64,000 nt of DNA. It comes from Brachypterus glaber. Taxonomy: Eukaryota > Arthropoda > Insecta > Coleoptera > Kateretidae. The position numbers were made by a program, and so were the translations under genes. The notes beneath the pieces were generated by a model, which saw nothing but the letters and a program-made list of their open reading frames with translations, did not search any database and was not told the origin of the DNA. The first letter of the stretch is position 1. The number at the start of each line of letters is the position of its first letter. The stretch is taken from positions 42,869,550 through 42,933,549 of the forward strand of contig OY294044.1 of NCBI GenBank assembly GCA_958510825.1. The letters are read 5' to 3'. Shown here one piece after another: positions 10,715-20,500 of this stretch.

Positions 10715-11047
10715 CTTTAAATTCTGATAACTCCATTTCTAAATAAGATATCAACAAGCGGTTTTTTGTATATAGTTTATTATGGTTTTTTGACGTATCT
10801 CACTTATTTATAACCCGATTAAAAATAAATATTTTAAATGAAAGCTGTTTATAAAATGCTATATACAGTTTTTTGCTAGAATATAACGTTTTAGAGATAC
10901 AGACTTTCAAACTTTAATACATTATGCATTAACATCCAAATGGTTGCCTGTTCACGTGATCACACAACTTTCCTTTTCATAATGTTTCAAATTAGTACCT
11001 AGTGCCGATGTTTTGACAAGGTGCTTGCAACTGTTCAGCTGGTTTGC

Positions 11048-11562
11048 TTATATTTTGTTCTTATGTAAGGGCGCTGTTACCCCATCCAGGGGTAGTTTTG
11101 GATCACTACTAGCAGTAGTGGCTCAATATCATTTCAGATTTGTTTTACTGTAAAACTTTTACACCAATCAAACCAGAAAAATTTAAAGTTTTATTAGAAT
11201 TTGTTTGGGTTTATTTATATGAAAGGTGCTGTAACCTCATTTTAATGATTGTTCTGGGTCACGACTAGAATGGTTGGGCCAACCCGACCTTACATTCGTA
11301 TTACACAGATCAAAATGCAAAAATATAGTTTTTTTAGAACTTGTTACGTTTATTTATTTTATTCTTATGTTGAGGAGATGTTACCCCATTTTAGGAGTAG
11401 TTTTTGATCACTAACCTCCCAGTTGGCTCTACCTCCTTTCGGATTCAAAATAACTCGTTTGCGTTTATAAATTTAATTCTTATGCAGACGGCATTATTAC
11501 TTAGTTCTGGGAGTAGCTTCGGATCACCACTAGAACAGTTGGTTCGAGCTCACTAAAATTCG
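11048..11562 (+). repeat. Diverged tandem array, about four units of 100-150 bp
   Basis: Units start near 11048, 11208, 11348 and 11462. Each contains a TTATTCTTATG-like start, a TGTTACCCCATTTTAGGAGT-like block, GTTTTGGATCACTACTAG and (C/A)AGTTGGCTC. Conservation between units is patchy (about 60-75% by eye). The array lies against the right arm of the 8.6-11.8 kb inverted repeat. Confidence 0.65.
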
Positions 11563-11807
11563 GTACATTATAATAGAAAAAAATATTTTTTCTGACAAAG
11601 TATTGTTCTTGTATGTATTTTCTTGTGAAGACATACATTAAATGCAAATTTTGCCTCCTGTTAGGGGTTGTTTAAGGCTCTAGCAAAAAACTAAAGCCTC
11701 TAGGAATTTTTTGAATACCAGATTCGATTTCACCATTCCAAAATAAATAGGAATATACACGCCACCATTTCAAGTATGGTAATTTTTTTTTTGTAGGGCT
11801 GTGTAAT

Positions 11808-12356
11808 ATTTTAATAATATTACACGTGGAGTATTGTAATCTTATAAATAAAGTTACATTTACTATTTCTCCGATGTATATCGGAGAAATTTATAAATAT
11901 ATTTGATAAAAATAAAACTTATCTATTTTTTTTAAGTTATCTTTCTTGTGTTTCATTTTTATAAATATTATTTTTTTATATCTAAAAATAATGTAACTTT
12001 TAACAAATTTAAATATGCTTATACCATTTTAGGGGATGTTCATAATTGACGTGACACAAGTTAAATAGGTTAATTGGGTGAGTGAGAATCGTGGTGAAGT
12101 CTTACCAGGAGAAAAGATTTAAAGGGGACCAAAATTAGCATTAATGTCCACTGGTCATTGGCCAGCTCCTTATCGATATAAGGTTTTTAAATAAAAAAAA
12201 AGAAAAACGAATATTGGGAGTCTTTCCAAATATAAACAAAATTTATTTAAAAGTCAATTTAAACAAGATTTAAATGCTTCGTTCATATCTGACTTTTTTA
12301 AGTTAAAATACTTCTATCTTGAAAAAGCGTTTTCAGAAAACAGAAAAATGTCGTTT
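11808..12356. other. Unassigned AT-rich DNA
   Basis: I recognise no gene or known repeat. A local palindrome around TATATCGGAGAAATT (11875-11890) is too short to name. Confidence 0.45.
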
Positions 12357-13398
12357 AGGGTGACTCAGAAATAAGGTAAAAAATTGTAAGATGTGATTCT
12401 ACGTCCAAAAATGTGAAAAAAAGTTCCTATAAAGGTTGGTCTGGAAATGATCTATTAGGGTGCTACGGCCCTTCCAAGGGTAAATCTGAAAAGTAGTTTT
12501 TATTTAATATATCTGAAACCCTAAGAAATACAGTAAAGATATTTTGCACATGCCTTAATGTTGATAAAGGTTACCGTTTTTTGTAATTTTTGTTTGGTAA
12601 TTTTAACTAGTCACGTGCAAAATGGGGGGCGATATTACTTTTTTACCCCAAACTTTTTTATTTGTAAATTTTTTGACATTTTCCCAATAAAATATAATAC
12701 TTTAATTAAAAATGCATAAAAAAGGTACCCACACGTTGGGGTCAACCGTTCTCGAGAAAATTTAAGTTAAAGAGAAAATTTTTATTGGTGCATTTTTTAG
12801 TTCCTATTTTGGATGATCAGAACGTGAAAATTTCTCTTGTACTCAAATTTTCTCTAGAGCGGTTAGCACTACGGTATTAAATAAAGAGTACCTGTTTGAT
12901 GTATTTTTTATTAAAGAATTATATCATATTTTATTGTTGAGGAAATATCAACAAATCTGTAGATAAAAAAGTTTGGAGCAAAAAAGTGACATTGCCCCCC
13001 CCCCCCATTTTGCACGTCCCTGATTAAAATTACCAAATTTATTTATTTTTATTTATTTGATACAACACCCAATAGTCGAAGCCAATTACTGGGTGGGAAA
13101 TACATAGATTGTGTTGATACTAACTAAATATTTACGATGAAACTTATCGACTAAATTTATACTTTTTAATAGTATTTAGTTACAATTAAAAATATATAAA
13201 AGGATAACCTTTATTTATGCTAAAGGAATGTACAAAAAATCGTTACTGTAGTTCGTGGGTGGGTTCCAGAGATATTAAATAAAAACTACTGGTAGTAGTA
13301 TACTTAGGGCGCATTTCTAACCTTTATAGGAACTTTTTTTATATTTTTGGATCTAGAATCACCACTTAAAATTTGGTACCTTATTTCTGAATCACCCT
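12357..13398. mobile_element. Foldback element, AGGGTGA(C/T)TCAGAAATAAGG termini
   Basis: The left end AGGGTGACTCAGAAATAAGG pairs with the right end CCTTATTTCTGAATCACCCT. Complementarity continues inward through GTGATTCTA, TCCAAAAAT, AAAAAGTTCCTATAAAGGTT, TTTATTTAATATCTCTGGAA, GTCACGTGCAAAATGGGGGG and TTGTTGATATTTCC(T/C). It is one long imperfect palindrome with no ORF, so it is a nonautonomous foldback element. Its right half contains a 13-base C tract (12997-13009) and an insertion (13041-13210). Relatives lie at 30610-31908, 37440-38815 and 55159-56990. Confidence 0.85.
13041..13210 (-). mobile_element. Small retroelement 3' end nested in the foldback
   Basis: On the minus strand this reads CACCCAGTAATTGGCTTCGA, then TATTGGGTG, then an AAATAAATAAAAATAAATAAAT tail (about 13041-13060 on plus). 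The CACCCA/TGGGTG hairpin followed by an A/T-rich simple repeat matches the organisation of the retroelement 3' ends at 49933, 55867 and 59786. The 5' limit is approximate. It breaks the symmetry of the surrounding foldback, which supports it being an insertion. Confidence 0.55.
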
Positions 13399-13769
13399 GT
13401 ATAAATACTATAGAGACATTATTCTGTTTTGTCATAAATAGCAATCGGCATAAACTCAGTAATGACTCATCAACGTTGAAAATAAACACAGAAACATAGG
13501 CTTACGGAATAATTTTGCCGAATTTTGAGGGAAATTTTTATAAAGGTCACTAAATCGAAACATTTGACGACTAATTTGTTACACACAACAATATTGACTA
13601 TACGGGATAAAATTTAATAATGGTATAAATTGGTTTAATAATTATAAATTAAAAAAAATATATTAAAAAAAGAAAAAATTGTCATAGTTATTCTTCATAT
13701 TGTAATAAAAGATGAAATCCAAGAGGGTAGTACATACAGTTGATTAGCAACAATTTTATTATTCTTAGA

Positions 13770-14650
13770 GGGACCGTCGTTATTATTTATAGGGACCGTC
13801 GTTATTTTTTTATAGGGACCGTTGTTCTTAGCAAAGGGACCAAATTTTCTCAATTTAAAAATAAAATTAATATTTTTAATATATTTTTTATATTTCTCAC
13901 TCCCCTTCATCCAATTGGCTTTCTCTAACTTTAATTTTAGGCATTGTATTGTTTTTTTGAGTTTGGAATATATTTATTTCTTTATTATGCAAGAGTTTTA
14001 AAAAGAACAATGTTAACAGAGTAAAAATTTGCATAATTTTTCAAATATGTAACGACGTTCCCTATTTTAGCAACAACGGTTCTTTTTCGTGGGGACCGTC
14101 GTTACAAGGGACCGTCGTTACGTTTAGACACAATTAGTGGGATTTGGATCAAGGTCTTTGAGATTAGTTCCTGCAAATTTGAGATTAGGTATTGTATATG
14201 TTATTGTACAAATCTAAAATGTTTAGTCTAAGATATAATTAAAAACAATTAAGATAATATTAGGGACCGTCGTTGTTCATTAAAAAAGTACGCATTTAAA
14301 TAACATCGCTTAAACTAAATTTATTAAATGCATATTTACAATTAGAAGTACTTACCGCTCTTAACACGTAATGAAAATACTTGGCACTGATATTCTACTA
14401 ATAATGTTAACGTACCACGATCGGCATTCTAGCAGGGTCGGATTTTACTAATATAAGAAGCGCTCGATTTAAATTGGGAGACATAAGTTTTTTTTTTTTA
14501 TTCAAACCAGTATAAGATTTTCCAAGTAAATAAGTCTTATGACGTAAGTAAACAGTTCTCTAAAAAATATTTTGCAAAGTTCAATTAAGGTAATCTACAT
14601 ACAAATATGTATTGTATGTCAAAGGTTGTGGGAGACAAGGGACCGTCGTT
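13770..14650 (+). repeat. Dispersed GGGACCGTCGTT motif, eight sites on one strand
   Basis: GGGACCGTCGTT occurs at 13770, 13792, 14092, 14108, 14273 and 14639. Variants are GGGACCGTTGTT at 13815 and a truncated GGGACC at 13836. All lie on the plus strand, in AT-rich DNA that is otherwise dissimilar between sites. A reverse AACGACGTTCCC lies at 14051. The spacing is irregular (16-366 bp), which argues against a satellite. The function is unknown. Confidence 0.75.
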
Positions 14651-15828
14651 ACGTTTTTTAGGTTAATATCAGATTTTTAAAACAGACGATATTTATAGAA
14701 GCTATTAGTAACTGAGTATCAAAACCAGTTAATATTAAAGACATTTCATTAACTAAATTGCACAAAAAGTCTATATTTAAGTTTTTTTTGGAGCTAGAGA
14801 CATATTTTCTCCCATTACTGAATTTTGTCCCATACATATTAACTTTTTCGAAGAAAAACCCGATATTCGATTTTTATCTTTTAAAAATACGAAAGTTTTT
14901 AATTTTTATTTATCGATAACTTTTTTCCCACCTAACTCATTTGAATGGAACCATTAAAAAAATCAAGATAAAAAGAAATAAAAATGTAAATATTTAAAAC
15001 CTTGCATCAACGCTAGAATCGACGCGGCGCCTATGCGAGCACTGGAAATTCGCCGATGACTGGTCATAAATTTGGAAACGCTTTGTCAAGATTGAGGTAG
15101 TAAGTCAGATATGAATCACTTTTAATACTATATTTTTTACCTATAATTTTTAAAAATTTTGTGATTTAAAAATCTGAAAAAGATTTTGGGAAATAGTATT
15201 TTCTTGATATTTCCATAACCTTTAAAAATAGCAACAAAAAATTAAAATATCTGTAAAAAGTAAAACATGAAAACAGAAGTAGGTATTTAAATTATTTCCT
15301 GTGAAATTGGCACCTATTTTTTACTTTTTAGAGACACAAGTCAGTTTATTTTTTTAATTTTATTTTTTGTTGTTTCAACAACTTTTTTATTTTTAGTATA
15401 TAAAATATGGCACATGGAACTTATTATAAATAAGTATTGGTTTATTATTATTTTTAATTTAACTTTGTAATAATACTGAATTATATTAATATTTTATATT
15501 CATTAATCAGATTAAAATTAAAATTAATAAATTTAATGCATTTTACATTATAATATTTTGTCCATTTATTTATAAATAATGTTTTATTTTGGCATTTTAT
15601 AAACAATAGATATTTATGTAGGTAATTATATTATTTATTTTAAAATTTAATAATTTATTAATTATTACATAGTTATTCAATACAAATAATAAAATTTTAA
15701 ATGTGACATTAAATGTAGTTTGGCCCGCGTCCAATAAAATTAACGGTCGATAATAAGAACCTTCTTTTGTTAAATATTTTAAACTATTTTCGCAGAATTT
15801 TACTTAAATTCTAAATTTAGAATTTTAC
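14651..15828. other. Unassigned AT-rich DNA
   Basis: Extremely AT-rich sequence with no supported gene. One short GC-richer phrase, GAATCGACGCGGCGCCTATG, lies at 15017-15036, but there is no reading frame or tRNA-like box pair around it. Confidence 0.45.
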
Positions 15829-15988
15829 TTGAATTTCGGTTGAAAGTTAGAATCCTAGTTAAATACTTATAATTTTAATTTAATTTTGACTTTGATTTAA
15901 ATTATACTTAAATTCCTACTTAAAGTTAGTGAAATTCTAAATTTAATTCAGAATTTAACTAAGATTCTAACTTGTGGTCGAATTTCAG
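15829..15988. repeat. Imperfect AT-rich hairpin
   Basis: TTGAATTTCGGTTGAAAGTTAGAATCCTAG (15829-15858) pairs with CTAAGATTCTAACTTGTGGTCGAATTTCAG (15959-15988). The region between also has internal AATTCTAAATTTAG palindromes. Confidence 0.6.
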
Positions 15989-16109
15989 GTACAGTCCGTG
16001 CAAGCGTTTATTTTTGTGTAGCTCTAAAAACCAGAATATCCTATTTTCCCATTAGTTTATATTTTAGCTTTACGGTTTTTATTTCTTAATAAATAAAATC
16101 AATAACATA

Positions 16110-16340
16110 GGACCACAAAAAAAAAGTTAGTTTTTTATATACCAACCTACGTTTTTTAGGGTGCTGAAAATGAATATTGCAATAAAAAATTCTTGACCCT
16201 CAAAATCTTAAGATATAGAGCACATTGAGTTTTTTTGTATGCACTTAAGCCAAAAAAAAAATCCGCAAGATTTCAGAACAAGTTTTTTTTTATGGAAATA
16301 TTTTTAAATAAAAATAATTTATGCCCTAACTTGCAGATTT
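16110..16340 (+). repeat. Dispersed repeat, one of an inverted pair flanking the LINE/BEL complex
   Basis: The blocks GGTGCTGAAAATGAATATTG, AATTCTTGACCCT, AAGATATAGAGCACATTGAG, TTTTGTATGCA, ATCCGCAAGATTTCAG and ATGCCCTAACTTGCAGATTT all recur in reverse order and complement at 28690-28945. A partial plus-strand relative (GGCGCTGAAAACGAATTTGA) lies at 49650-49700. It is not an LTR: there are no TG/CA ends and the copies are inverted. Confidence 0.7.
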
Positions 16341-16954
16341 AAGTCATAAGTCATAAGTCATTTATTCATGCTAAAATACAAAAAGTTTGCACAAAAAAAT
16401 ATAAATGAGTAATAGTAAATATATACTCGAAGCATTTAAAACCTGTAAAAATACTTAAAAATTGAACAATAATTATTGTTATTATTATTATTATTATTAT
16501 TATAATTAACACTGATTTAAACACAATTTAAAATTTTAACTTTAAAAACTCATCCATACTGTTAAAGGCATGGTCAACCAAAAGACATTTTAATCTTGTT
16601 TTAAATGCATCTAGAGGCAAGAGTTGAGGGTCATAATAATTTACTCCATACCTACTACATGTTAATCTTAGATTAGGAAGCCTAATAATCTCTGACTTGC
16701 GCATAACGCTATCATATTGAGCTTAACTCCCCAAATTTTGTTTAACATACATGATAACCGAAAATGTAAAGAGAAGGTACTGTCATAATCCTAAACTCTA
16801 TAAATTTATCATTTACATCATCCCCTGTTTGAAATAATGAGTACAAGTTTTCTCTTTAAGCCAAAAATTCTTTTAGCCGATGGTGCATGGCTCCAAGCTA
16901 ACAAGCCATAATTTACACGTGATTCGAACAATGCGAAGTATGCTACTTTAAGGA
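16341..16954 (-). pseudogene. LINE 3' part (C-terminal RT region and 3' UTR), left of BEL insertion
   Basis: Read on the minus strand from 16954, the LINE frame continues LKVAYFALFESRVNYGLLAW, then SHAPSAKRIFGLKRKLVLII, followed by decayed homology. This matches the plus-strand LINE at 6851-7072 residue block by residue block. The 3' UTR ends GTGCAAACTTTTTGTATTTT, AGCATGAATAAATGACTT and a short (ATGACTT)n tail (16341-16361 on plus). An (ATT)n stretch lies at 16475-16502. It is the 3' piece of the LINE that resumes at 24483. Confidence 0.9.
16950..16954. repeat. Target-site duplication of the BEL element (left copy)
   Basis: AAGGA immediately precedes the LTR end at 16955 and is repeated immediately after the other LTR at 24483-24487. 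Short target duplications of about 5 bp are usual for BEL/Pao elements. Confidence 0.95.
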
Positions 16955-17507
16955 TGTCCCGGTTTGTGGTCTCGTAAGGAGCCCCCAAACGGGGTGTATT
17001 GAGCGACGATTGACTAAGGGGGGGTGTGATTCTATATTTAGCGATAAACTCGAATTGGTGATAGTGAGACTGTATGTATTTTAATGCAAAGTACGACGAC
17101 TAGGTTAAGACACCTTACCTTTTAGTGAGATGCTGAAAATCCTGTTGAAAGGGGCCCCATGGATGATGTCTTCTGGTGGACTCAAGAACGGTTGGTGGCT
17201 TAACATGTGTTTTCGCGAATATTCGCGTTACCCGCGGGAGGCAATATTACTTTTATTATAAAACGTTCACAAAATGACTGGCACAATTAAAATTATCGGA
17301 ACTAGGACAGTACGGACATTTAACACGTTAAAAATCGACCGGTTTCGATTGTGGTTTTAACCTAACTCTCTGTAGCCGCGTCATACGACCGGCTTCTATG
17401 CGCGCGCTTCTCCCCGCGTGTGGTAAACGGGCCCGAAGGTAGGCAACCCGTAAAACATTCTAGAACTATGGTGGCCACGTATAGCAATAATTAAAGTTTC
17501 TCTAACA
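16955..17507 (-). repeat. 3' LTR of the BEL/Pao element (553 bp)
   Basis: On the element's strand it begins TGTTAGAGAAACTTTAATTA and ends CCGGGACA, so it has the TG...CA ends of retroviral-type LTRs. It matches 23930-24482 base for base by eye. A GC-richer stretch (CGCGCGCTTCTCCCCGCG at 17400-17420) contrasts with the AT-rich surroundings. The adjacent internal bases on the element strand, GGCGGGCAGTAA, form a short purine-rich tract that may be the plus-strand primer. Confidence 0.96.
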
Positions 17508-17551
17508 TTACTGCCCGCCAAGAAGGGACTACTTCTTAATTTGGGTAAAAG

Positions 17552-20500
17552 CTAATTTAGTGGCAGGGGACAAAGTTTGACAAGCGGTCGTTTAAAGGTA
17601 CCGTGTGATGTATGTACATTCACAACTCTACAAACACCATCCTTGCCTGGGAATAATTCCGTCACGCGACCAAGTAACCAACGCAACGGTGGTTGCAACT
17701 CATTTTTGATAAGAACCATTGTTCCAATTGCAATCGGTGCTTGCGAATCCGTCCACTTGGAACGACCTTGTAACGTGACCAAATATTCAGTGTGGTACCG
17801 TTTCCAAAATGCCTGTTGCATATGCTGTAGCAACTGCCATCGGTTTAACCGATTAAGGGGCACATCCAACAGGTTTTCCTCTGCTGGTGCACTGAGTGGA
17901 TTCAATGTCAAAAAATGTCCTGGCGTTAAAACGCTCAAATCATTGGGATCATTGGACAACGGACACAGAGGTCTTGAATTTAACAATGCCTCGACCTGTG
18001 TTAAAAAGGTAATAAACTCCTCATATGTAAGGCGTTGTTCTCCTATGACTCTAGCCAGGTGAGTCTTTACCGATTTTACCCCAGCCTCGAAAAGGCCACC
18101 GAAATGTGACGCAGAGGGGGGGTTAAACGACCAATTAATAGCCTCGGCTTCCGATGCCTTTTTTACAAGCTCCTGTAACTTGCTAGCGGCTCCCACAAAG
18201 TTTGTTCCACAATCTGAGAAAATCCTCGTGCATCGGCCCCTTCGTGCTATAAAACGCCGCAGCGCGGCTAAAAACGAATCTGTAGTCAACTCAGAACAAA
18301 GTTCCAAATGTATGGCTTTGGTGGATGCGCAGACAAAGACGCATATATATGCCTTATAAGTTTTGGCATTTCTAACACGACCCATGGTTAACTTAAAACT
18401 TCCGGTAAAATCCACTCCTACAGACTGGAAACTTTTAAGCTGCGCTATCCGAAATGCCGGTAAATTACCCATAAGGGGTTGCAAGGTACGGGGGTTTACA
18501 CGGAAACATCTATGGCATTTCGAAACAACAGACTTAATAACTCGTTTGGCCGATAAAATCCAAAATTGCTGGGACACCAAATATTGCAGGGTTTGTACAC
18601 CTGGGTGCAAATGTTTTTTATGGAAATTTTCTACCAATAAGGTTGTTAACCTATGACTACGTGGCAACAAGGCCGGGTGCTTAGTTTCGAACGGCAAAGA
18701 CGAATTTACTAGACGCCCGCCTACTCTAAGTATACCTTGTCCATCGACAAATGGGTTTAGCTTGCGCAAGATTTTGCTGCAAGCTTTTCCCTTGTTTAAC
18801 AAAGCAATGTCCTCAGAAAAGCTTTTGCTTTGAACAAATTTTACTAAAGCATACAATGACTTTTGTAAGTCTGAAGTGGTCAATATAGACCGACGCTGGC
18901 CAGGGTTGCGGGCATTATTACAAAACAACTGTATGTATGAAATAACCCTAAGCAATTTTGACCAGCACGAATATCGAGATATCAGCATATCTAAAAATTC
19001 CGTATTTTCTACTACAACCAAAGATACAACTTTTGCTTCCTCCGGCGAGTCTATAGGCACAAACAACGACGGCTCTATAACTTCCGAGGTATGCAAAAAC
19101 TGTGGCCCATGCCACCATATCGAACAACACACTAACTCCGTGGGGGTCAATCCTCTGGAGCCTGAATCAGCAGCGTTTTCCTCGGATTTAACAAAATTCC
19201 AACAATCAGGTGGAATGGCGTCCTGTATGTGACTGACTCTGTTAGCTATGAAAGTTTTCCAACGATACGGTGGTGCTTTTATCCAGGACAGTGCGATCAT
19301 GGAGTCTGACCATGCATAGACGCGAGAGATAGAAACCTTATCCTTAAAAATATCCATGACTGAACGCACCAAATCACTACACAAAAAAGCTGCGCATAAC
19401 TCCAATCTTGCTAATGAAATCTTTTTTAGTGTAGCCACCTTAGATTTCGCACACACCAACGAAACCTGTATCTCTCCATTAGAACATAGAGACCTAAAAT
19501 ATATGCAGCTTGCATATCCTTTCTCGCTTGCGTCGCAAAAAGCATGCAATTCTACGATTTTTTTCGAAACTAAATTAAGAAATCTAGGTATTTTTAGTGA
19601 TGCTAGCTTAGGCAGTTCGCCTTTAAAACTAATCCACCTAGATACAACCTCCTCCGGAAGTGGGTCATCCCAACCAACCCCTAGTACCCATAAATGTTGA
19701 ATCAAAAACTTTGCAAAAAACGATACTGGTACTAAGAAGCCTACAGGGTCCCAAATACGCGCTATGTCTGACAAAATCGACCGTTTTGTGGTACGGGATT
19801 CTGACAAAGATACTCCGAACGAAAAACAATCTATAGATGGACTCCAAACTAGTCCCAATAACTTAACAACCTCATCTTCCGAGTCAAAAGATATAGGCTT
19901 TTTATTTTCATTCGAAATATCGTGCAGAAGTTCGGTTGTATTGCTAGTCCACTTCCGCAGCTCAAACTTCCCTTTTTCAAACAAAGACATTAACTCCTGT
20001 TGAAGAAGTTTTGCTTCCGATAAAGTATCCGCTCCAGCAAACACGTCATCCACATAGGTGCTTTCCTCTATCGCTTTTCGCGCTAGGGGAAAGGCGTCGC
20101 CTTCATCCAGAAGCAACTGCTTTATCGTACGCAACGCTAAAAAGGGTGAGGCTGTATTTCCGAAACTAACTACTACTATCCAATATTCCTGCAACGGATC
20201 CTCTGGACTAGATCTCCAAAAGATACGCTGATAGGTTCGATGAGCGGGGGCAATCAGAATCTGATGATACATACGCGCAATGTCACAATTCATAACGTAT
20301 GTATGAATGCGAAAAGCGAGCAAAATATCAAAAATATTTTTTTGCAGTTTTGGACCGGGTAGTAGAACACTATTTAACGACAACCCCGTATCCAAACAAC
20401 GTGCTGAAGAATCAAAAACTATTCGAAGGCTACTACTATCCGATTTTTTTACACTATGATGACTAATATGGTACCGATTCAAACTATTATCATCTGGAGG

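Larger units (their letters stand above)
8625..11807. repeat. 3.2-kb inverted-repeat structure (arms about 215-240 bp)
   Basis: The left arm (8625-8842) and right arm (11560-11807) are reverse complements at about 70-75%. Shared blocks are CACAGCCC(C/T)ACAAAAAAAA at the outer ends, GAATCTG(A/G)TATT, AAAATTCCTA(A/G)AGGCT, TTTTTTGCTAGAGCC, ACAACCC(T/C)TAA and TTGTCAGAAA. The interior holds hairpins, a CCGT microsatellite and a tandem array. No transposase is visible. It may be a decayed TIR/foldback transposon or two inverted insertions of one family. Confidence 0.65.

Noticed and set aside
13770..14650. CRISPR-like array of GGGACCGTCGTT
   Set aside because: The repeat is only 12 bases, spacing is irregular from 16 to 366 bp, and the setting is a eukaryotic repeat-rich region.
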